Shown here one piece after another: positions 20,101-25,688 of a DNA stretch of 25,688 bases. How positions within the stretch are numbered: the stretch's first letter is position 1; the number at the start of each line of letters is the position of its first letter. Position numbers and translations under genes: made by a program. The notes beneath the pieces are model-generated. The model had not been told where the DNA came from, did not search any database, and saw only the letters and a list, made by a program, of their open reading frames with translations. Where the stretch lies: assembly GCA_036940085.1 (NCBI GenBank), contig JALLBK010000428.1, forward strand, positions 1-25,688, in the 5' to 3' direction. The DNA comes from Discostella pseudostelligera. Taxonomy: Eukaryota > Bacillariophyta > Thalassiosirophyceae > Thalassiosirales > Thalassiosiraceae.

Positions 20101-22061
20101 TTCTGAGCTAACGAAGGCGCATCAAATCGAGATCCAAAAGCTTCAGCAGAATCAAAAGGCGGCATCTGTTGCTGATACCCTTGAATTTCAGAAGGTGGCA
20201 ATGGATAAATTGGATGCTCGGCACAAGCAAGAAATGCAGAGTATGTCTTCTCAACATCAACGCGAGATGGACAAACTTAGACAGGAACTTCGTGCCAACT
20301 CAGGCCAGGATTGGAGGATTAAGGTTGATGAAGCAAAGAAAGTTATGGCAGAGCAGCACAAGGCAGAAATGGAATCAATGTTAGCGCAACACAAGCAAGA
20401 GATGCAAAGAACTGTGGAGAGTGAGCTTCAAAATCTCAAGCAGCAGCATTCCAAGGAGATGGAGGCTGCTTTGGCTGAGAAGAGGCAGCTTCAGCAACAG
20501 GCAGAGAGTGTAACTCGTGAACTGAAGAAGGCGGAACAATCGGGCAGCACGCTAACTAGAAATGAAAAGATCGATATGGTATTGAGGAGCTTCGAGGGAG
20601 TGTATGATTCGAATCTTATTAAGCAACTTCGCCAAGATCTGAACGAACGGGAGGCAGGGCTGAACAAGCAGATTACAGAGAGCAATCAGCAGATAGCGAC
20701 ACTTCAATCGCGTCTCGATTGTAGCATACTCACGGAAGAGAAGTTGACTAACGAAATACAGACTTTGACAAAATCAAAGCATAACGCTGAGGCAGAATTG
20801 GAGCGCATCAAACTGGGCACGGCAGAGAGGAGTAACGAGGTTATCAGACTCAAAGAATCTATTCAGACCATGACCAAGGAAATATCGAACCTTCAATCTC
20901 AACTACAAGGTCTGATGCAAGAGAGGGACAGTAGTAGGAATGGCCTTCAGGAATTGCGAGAATGGAAGACCAAAGCCGAGGCTGAGCGTACGAAGCTAGA
21001 AAACGAGCTCAAAATGAAGGATGGTTTCATTGAAAAGCTGAAATACGACTTGAAAGAGAGAAATGAAGATGTGAACGTCCTTGTTCCGGAGGTATGACGT
21101 TCTTCGTTTTACATTGTTCTGAGTTCCGTGCTGCATCTTCTTTTAACACTATTCTTCTATTTATCAGGTTGCTCGACTGCAGGAACTTACCGCAACTTTG
21201 GAAGAGTTGAATGCAAAACTGTCATTTGATTTTGAAGCGTTAAAGGAGGATGCCGTGAGGCTCAAAGCTCAATATGAGAAGGAAAGCGAATCCGCAGCAG
21301 GATTGGCACAAAGTCTTAAGGATCAGCTCACTACGGAGCAGTTGAAGAACGCAAACTTAATTGCCACGCTACAAGATGAAATCAAAGCGAAGGAGGTTGA
21401 ATTGGCTCGGCTCCAAAACAGTGCTAGCGAGCGATCTCAACTCATTACTGAGCTAAAATTGAAGCTTGAGAGATATCGTTCCGAATCTGAAAAGGTAATT
21501 GAAGATAGCAAGAAGAAGGTTGCATCGACAGACGCATTCCTGAGAGGGCAATCCAGAACTGTTTATTCATACATGACCAAACCATCTGGTGGAGTGGTGG
21601 CTTCACTTCCAAACACGAATGTTATTGGCAGCAGCTTCACCACCAGAGAGAAAAATTTTGCTTCGGTAAGGGAAAACAGACTCCCTCCGAAGCAAAGCAG
21701 TAACGATAATATTCAGGTAGAGGAGTCGCCTATGAGCGGATGGGCTGGATACAAGAATGTTCGATATGGAGGTTATCTCGACAATCTCTCCAATAAAAAT
21801 CGTACACCAGAAGCACAGCAACTTGGATATGCCGTGAATCAATACCGAAAGGCTGAGAAACAGATTTTGTTGGAAGCCAAATCCTTGTCGGAAGTCGCAG
21901 CAAGGAGCTTTGAGGAGGCTCGAGCTTTGGAGGGTAGCGGTGACAAGAAGAAATACGAAGAGACTTTGGCCAGGGCAAATCGAGAGAGAGCAAGGGTTGA
22001 TGAACTGTTTGTTCAAGCGGCGGATATGAAAGCAAAAGCCGAGAGATCAATGATGCCGTAG
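17108..22061 (+). CDS. WW domain / degenerate J domain / long coiled-coil protein with plastid-type presequence
   Basis: Exons 17108-21091 and 21168-22061 with a 76-nt GTATGA...TATCAG intron (phase 0); 1625 residues. The frame upstream of 17108 starts only with GTG; ATG 17237 is an alternative and would place the hydrophobic segment nearer the N-terminus. Order of parts: basic n-region; hydrophobic LLFASAALSLMMMLLPYPTAA followed by Trp; WW domain at about 191-222 (YYFNHDTGDSLWEPP); J-like domain at about 268-340 (FYDILQVPPTASRSQIKQSY, EFNEIARAYMVLSDERSREKYD) in which the HPD is replaced by YDARM; Gln/Met/Glu-rich segment; three repeats of REQ.RLQ.(I/M)KA; then about 600 residues of coiled coil; and a C-terminal block with GGYLDNL and a helical Ala/Glu-rich tail. 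Without HPD it should not stimulate Hsp70. A structural or tethering role in or at the plastid is inference. I know no named homologue. Confidence 0.8.
19159..19515 (+). repeat. Three copies of a REQxRLQxxKA peptide repeat
   Basis: The motif appears as REQERLQNIKA (about 19174-19209), REQERLQGMKA (about 19312-19345) and REQRRLQDMKA (about 19474-19508), about 46-54 residues apart and separated by Gly/Ser-rich linkers. They look like short linear binding motifs rather than coiled coil. Confidence 0.75.
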
Positions 22062-22385
22062 TGGCTGCTATCAATGCTAGCCTGGATGAATAGCGACGGC
22101 ACTGTGTATTGGTCAAATAAGCGTAGATTTCATTGAAAGACGTGCACTACTCTACTACCATACCATACACCGAGGCGAGGCCTCTGGTACTGTGCTAGGG
22201 TGGGGGGATCAGATCCACATCAATTGTGGCGCGGACCAATAAATGAGAGACCCCATAGCTCGTGCTTTTTTAGAGAGAGCCATCATTATTTCTCCCGCCA
22301 AATAATGCATCCTCTCCCGCCAAATATTTTGCAGCATGGTTCATGCAACAACATGGAATGTGCACCAACACCCCAAAAACCAAAA
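22062..22385. other. Intergenic region between the coiled-coil gene and the MULE remnant
   Basis: No credible gene. Two CCGCCAAA E2F-like sites lie at 22295-22302 and 22317-22324, 22 bp apart and in the same orientation. The short frame at 22200-22430 has no domain and runs into the transposon end. Confidence 0.6.
22295..22324. promoter_or_regulatory. Two E2F-like sites without an adjacent host gene
   Basis: Both copies read TCTCCCGCCAAATA, so the similarity extends beyond the 8-bp core. They resemble the sites at 9219 and 9247 in orientation and spacing. The next sequence rightward is a transposon, so their target gene is unclear. Confidence 0.5.
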
Positions 22386-22402
22386 GGGAAAAGTCTTAAA
22401 AA

Positions 22403-22624
22403 ACAGTCACCAACTCAAAAATGGTTTTAGGATATGGTGTCAAATTTCGACGGTTTTAGTTTGCAGTCACTGGCACTTTTATTTATGAATTAAACAGTCA
22501 TGTCATTTCATAAGATTTTATTCTGCATGCATTCGTTTTTAGCAGTTTTCAATAACAGTCATTTTTGAAAGTGAGTAGTAATAGACAGTCATCCTGTATG
22601 TTTGTAGTTCTCCTAGACAGTCAT
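22403..22624 (+). repeat. Left subterminal array of CAGTCA motifs phased at about 30 bp
   Basis: CAGTCA begins at 22404, 22464, 22495, 22556, 22586 and 22618. The intervals are 60, 31, 61, 30 and 32 bp, close to multiples of 30. At one missing position (22526) a degenerate CATGCAT is present. Such arrays are typical transposase-binding subterminal repeats. Confidence 0.75.
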
Positions 22625-22952
22625 TTGTATGTACTTGGTTTCAGCATTTTGACCTGGTTTTACAATATTCGTCCAAAGTTTATTCTTTCTCCCATCTTCC
22701 AACTTGTGGTCATTTTATATCATTTCTTCTCTAGCGAATCTTATGCACCCATGGAAGTATGTCATCAAAATACCATCACCCAACACATGCCGTCATGGTG
22801 CTGGTTGTCCACTACCCTCACTCACTTGCAATATTGCTGGTGGCATTGACGAGTGTACATCTTTGCAACATGGAAGCCAGTCTCACATCACCACCATCCA
22901 CCATCATACCACACCAATTGACATACATCCACCTCCATTATCCAGAATTATC

Positions 22953-23942
22953 ATGTCTACACGCAGACGGGGGAATAAGTCTGCCACTTTGGCGCAGTCT
23001 CCTGTGGCGTCAACTCCAACTCGGCAGTCTCTCCGACAGAAGTCCTGAAGTTCTATGGCAATGAATATGCCTTTACGAAAAGCATCATGCAGTCGGCGAG
23101 AACAATAGCATGGAAGGAAGTATTTGGAGAGCCCGCTGATAATGCAAGGTACATCTCGGCATTGACAGAGGAGATGGAATTGAGTGGACATTTTGTGGAT
23201 GTCATCTTAACCAATTGTGAGGAGGCAATCAATCGTTTGATGCTAAGTGTTCTGGGGAAGATCCAGTTCATCGAGCGTTGAATCAATGAATGCAGCCAAC
23301 AAATCCATGCGCCAGCATTTCAGTGTTGATTTGGTCAATGCAACAATCTTGCTAATGCAAATGGAAAGAGATCGCTTTGATCGGATGAGAGAGGAGGCAT
23401 GGAGGCACGAGAGCAACCTAACTCCATATGGATTGAAGGCGGCCGATGAAATTTCTAATGAGGTTCCTAACTATTGTCTTTTTGATTATAATTACGAGGA
23501 CAAAGGAGATGAACACCAGTACAGCGTGAAAGGTAATTATGCTGGGGCACATTGGCGAACAGTGAGTGTGGCAAAGGAAGCAGGGCCAGATGGATGGATC
23601 AAATCAAATTGTTCCTGTGGGGTTCCCCTGGTGGATGGATTGCCCTGCAAACATATTATAGCAGTAGCAAAACATCCGAAGAAACGGTTTGAGTTGAATG
23701 TGGTGAACAGTATGCCCAGTTGGTATTGAACCTCTCGATGGAGGCAGCAATTCCCAGAGAAGGCAGAAATTCGATGCAGTATCGGTCTAAGTTACTTGAA
23801 GGAGAAGTACAAACCTGATGACAGTATTCATTATTGTCCAGACTTTGCAGCTCCTAGGAAGAAGGGGCAGCCAAAGAAAGATGCTTCTAGAAGGAAGAGT
23901 TCACTTGAGTTGGCAATGGAGGAGAGCAAGGGTGCAAAGTAG
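22953..23942 (+). pseudogene. MULE transposase remnant with SWIM zinc finger, catalytic core deleted
   Basis: Pieces of one transposase lie in order but in different frames. An N-terminal piece (MSTRRRGNKS... from 22953) ends at TGA 23046. A second piece in another frame (from about 23033 to the stop at 23279) contains KFYGNEYAFTK and WKEVFGEPADNARY. At about 23255-23270 the sequence jumps to the C-terminal part (SSVESMNAANKSMRQ), so the DDE catalytic core is absent. The SWIM motif CSCGVPLVDGLPCKH is at about 23611-23655. An in-frame TGA at 23727-23729 is followed, in the same frame, by HYCPDF and RKKGQPKK, the usual MULE C-terminus, ending at TAG 23942. It cannot encode an active enzyme. Confidence 0.8.
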
Positions 23943-24172
23943 ATGACAAAAAAGAGGGTTCATAATGAGAAAGAATTGAATGCAATGGACACTGGTGGTG
24001 ACATCAGTCATGGGCATGATGGATGTGAGGGTGATATTTAGACACAAACAGGTGTGAAATGAGATATTGATATCTGCTCCGATAGGCTACAACATTGAGC
24101 CCAGGTAGAAATACTCCTACCACTGCATGTTGCCATAATCAAAAATTCTAAAATAATCTGATATCATACAGG

Positions 24173-24270
24173 TGAATGAAAAGTAATGCCCCAAATAATA
24201 AAGTGACTGTAATGCAATTCTGACAGAATTTGGGTGACTGTATTCAAAAACCAAAACTTTTAAGTGATGT
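24173..24270 (-). repeat. Right subterminal array, inverted relative to the left one
   Basis: TGACTG begins at 24204 and 24235, 31 bp apart. Degenerate copies sit at the same phase on each side: TGAATG at 24173 and TGATGT at 24265. This mirrors the phasing of the left array. The outermost degenerate copy lies beyond the candidate target-site duplication, which argues that the right boundary may be further out. Confidence 0.6.
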
Positions 24271-24341
24271 TTTATGAAACCTAAGTTTTAAGACGTGTGT
24301 CTGAGTGTGTCATTTCAAAGCCATAAACATGAGGTGACGAG

Positions 24342-24448
24342 TTCCAGATCCTTTCCAGATCTGGGTTTTGCTGACTTTTTCCAGAATTTTGAAGTGTTGG
24401 CCGGCCAACCGAACTATTTCCAGATCGCTCCGAAATCAATTTCCAGAT
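24342..24448. repeat. Five TTCCAGA(T/A) motifs in 107 bp
   Basis: TTCCAGAT occurs at 24342, 24353, 24418 and 24441, and TTCCAGAA at 24379. TTCCAGAA is a perfect TTCnnGAA heat-shock-element dyad; the others are one base off. The array lies 180-280 bp before the next ATG. It may be a promoter array or part of a mobile element. The rest of 24245-24624 shows only CT-rich sequence at about 24530-24555. Confidence 0.55.
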
Positions 24449-24624
24449 TTTCGTGACACCCATATGTATTGATTCCTACGTACAAAGATCCGAATTTGGG
24501 TTCGTCTGTCACCGACGGTGTCATCACAAGCTATCTCTCATCTCTCTCTATGCTGCTCCACAACATACCTACCTAACCATATCGCATTTCACATCAACAG
24601 CAGAGCAACAATCATCATAACACC

Positions 24625-25688
24625 ATGGATGCCGATGACACCGAGTTCGAACAAGCCCTCAGGGAATCTGCTGTCGCAGGTGATGACGACTTCCCATATT
24701 ACTCTGACCGTCATGGAGGACGTGCAGCCGGGGTTCCCAACTACAAAAATGATAAACTCATTCGGATCATAGGAAAGATTCTCCCTCGAGGCGACGAAGA
24801 ATGGAAGCAAGTTGCAATCCTCTACAAGGCAGCAAGTGGGGAATCAATCCTACGAACTGTAGAGAGCCTTCAAGCTAACTGGAAGAAGCTATGCAATGGG
24901 TTCAAAAAGCCTACTGGTTCAAGTGGCAATAGTACTGATCGTATCCATCTCTGCAACACCATCCAGCGCAACATCTACACCAAATCTGGCGCTTCTACCT
25001 TGGGAGCATCTTCTGCAGAGAATTCTTTTGATGGTGGGCCGGGGAGTGAAAACGAGGACGTCATTAATGTTGATGATAATGGCGATGATATTGACGACTT
25101 TGATGGGACCAGTGGCAATGTACCCTCTACTTTGCCTACACCTGTGCCTCCATTGGGTGCTGCTGCCAGTACAAACGGAGTCTCTGCTGCATCTAGTGCT
25201 GCTGCATCTACTCCTCATACAGACGGTCGTACCACTACAACAACCACTGGGTCTGCTCGTACCAACAGTCGTAGGGGTAGGGGGTATGATTCATGGAATT
25301 TGAATGCGGCCGCTGGAGGAGTAGGAACACCAAAAACAAAAAGTGCAACGAACCAAGAGCGGGGATCAGTTGCAAAATCAATTGACAAGTTGGTGACATC
25401 ACTTGATCATGGTCAAATGTATGGTGGAGACAGCAGGGGAGATATGATGGCCATGTTATCGATGCAGATACAGCAGCAATCCCAAAACCAGCTCATGCAG
25501 CAACAGATGTTTCAGCAACAATTCCAGGCTCACATGGAGGAAACGAGGAAGAGCAACAGGTCAACGACTAAGTTGCTCAAGATTCTCATCAGCAAGAAGG
25601 CAAAGAGAGGAAAGAAGCGTAAGAAGAGATTGTCGGCAGCGGAAGGGAAGGAGAATGATAGCAATCGGGGCAATAGCAGCAGCAGCAG
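24625..25688 (+). CDS. Trihelix/Myb-SANT-like DNA-binding protein, 3' partial
   Basis: The frame opens with ATG 24625 (CACCATGG context) and stays open to the window end (354 codons plus two bases). Residues about 37-120 form a compact domain with the spacing of tryptophans seen in SANT/trihelix proteins: NYKNDKLIRIIGKILP, EEWKQVA, SLQANWKKLCNGFKKPTG, then a helix IHLCNTIQRNIY. An acidic Asp-rich segment, a Ser/Thr/Ala-rich linker, a Gln/Met-rich helix (MQIQQQSQNQLMQQQ) and a basic nuclear-localisation-like cluster (KKAKRGKKRKKR) follow. Related SANT-like proteins in stramenopiles occur both as host genes and beside transposons such as PIF/Harbinger; which applies here cannot be decided from the partial sequence. 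The final AGC repeat encodes Ser and is cut by the window edge. Confidence 0.7.
   Translation, partial: MDADDTEFEQALRESAVAGDDDFPYYSDRHGGRAAGVPNYKNDKLIRIIGKILPRGDEEWKQVAILYKAASGESILRTVESLQANWKKLCNGFKKPTGSSGNSTDRIHLCNTIQRNIYTKSGASTLGASSAENSFDGGPGSENEDVINVDDNGDDIDDFDGTSGNVPSTLPTPVPPLGAAASTNGVSAASSAAASTPHTDGRTTTTTTGSARTNSRRGRGYDSWNLNAAAGGVGTPKTKSATNQERGSVAKSIDKLVTSLDHGQMYGGDSRGDMMAMLSMQIQQQSQNQLMQQQMFQQQFQAHMEETRKSNRSTTKLLKILISKKAKRGKKRKKRLSAAEGKENDSNRGNSSSS

Larger units (their letters stand above)
22386..24244 (+). mobile_element. Decayed Mutator-like (MULE) DNA transposon without obvious TIRs
   Basis: The interval holds a broken transposase with a SWIM zinc finger, bounded by subterminal arrays of CAGTCA on the left and its inverse TGACTG on the right. 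A 12-bp direct repeat, CAAAAACCAAAA (22374-22385 and 24245-24256), brackets it and is a candidate target-site duplication, though it is slightly longer than the usual 8-11 bp of MULEs and A-rich. I see no matching terminal inverted repeats, as in non-TIR MULEs. Exact ends are therefore tentative. Confidence 0.65.

Noticed and set aside
22200..22430. 76-codon frame beginning in the intergenic region.
   Set aside because: Starts at a non-ATG codon, has no domain and runs across the transposon boundary.
22988..22995. TTTGGCGC, an exact E2F consensus.
   Set aside because: It is isolated and lies inside the broken transposase coding sequence, so chance is the simplest explanation.

Overview
The window looks like nuclear DNA of a photosynthetic stramenopile, most likely a centric diatom of the Thalassiosira/Skeletonema/Cyclotella type. 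Genes are compact, lie on both strands and carry zero to two short GT-AG introns (73-107 nt; six of the seven in coding sequence are phase 0). Proteins have long low-complexity Ser/Thr/Asn/Gln/His tracts. Two proteins carry hydrophobic presequences followed by Trp or Phe, as in bipartite plastid targeting. The first gene resembles the expanded RNI-type LRR family of diatoms. The genus is inference; there is no rRNA or organelle marker.

Layout. 1-2.0 kb: an LRR protein broken by an assembly gap (one N flanked by a 72-bp duplicated contig end). 2.0-3.7 kb (-): a SpoU/TrmH-family RNA 2'-O-methyltransferase with a long N-terminal extension. 4.3-7.9 kb (+): a PDZ plus SYLF/Ysc84-like protein in three exons. 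8.1-9.15 kb (-): a tandem MazG-fold nucleotide pyrophosphohydrolase related to dCTP pyrophosphatase; its N-terminal domain has lost the metal ligands. 9.2-9.36 kb: five E2F-type sites in about 140 bp. 9.9-12.9 kb (+): a Wee1-type kinase in three exons. 13.0-14.45 kb (-): ribonucleotide reductase small subunit. 14.85-16.8 kb (+): an unrecognised acidic protein with an AT-hook. 17.1-22.1 kb (+): a 1625-residue protein with a presequence, a WW domain, a J-like domain without HPD and a very long coiled coil; its promoter has a palindromic E2F site, a second E2F site and two G-boxes. 22.4-24.25 kb: a decayed, internally deleted Mutator-like (MULE) transposon with subterminal CAGTCA motifs phased at about 30 bp. 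24.6 kb to the end (+): a trihelix/Myb-SANT-like DNA-binding protein, open at the window edge.

The most interesting theme is a physical neighbourhood of S-phase functions. dCTP-type pyrophosphatase (dNTP pool cleaning), Wee1 (CDK inhibition) and ribonucleotide reductase R2 (dNTP synthesis) sit side by side, and E2F-like sites cluster in the pyrophosphatase/Wee1 intergenic region and again before the WW/J-like/coiled-coil gene. The tandem MazG protein, with complementary loss of motifs between its halves, and the WW/J-like/coiled-coil protein are the least conventional proteins here. All family assignments were made by reading translations; no database search was run.
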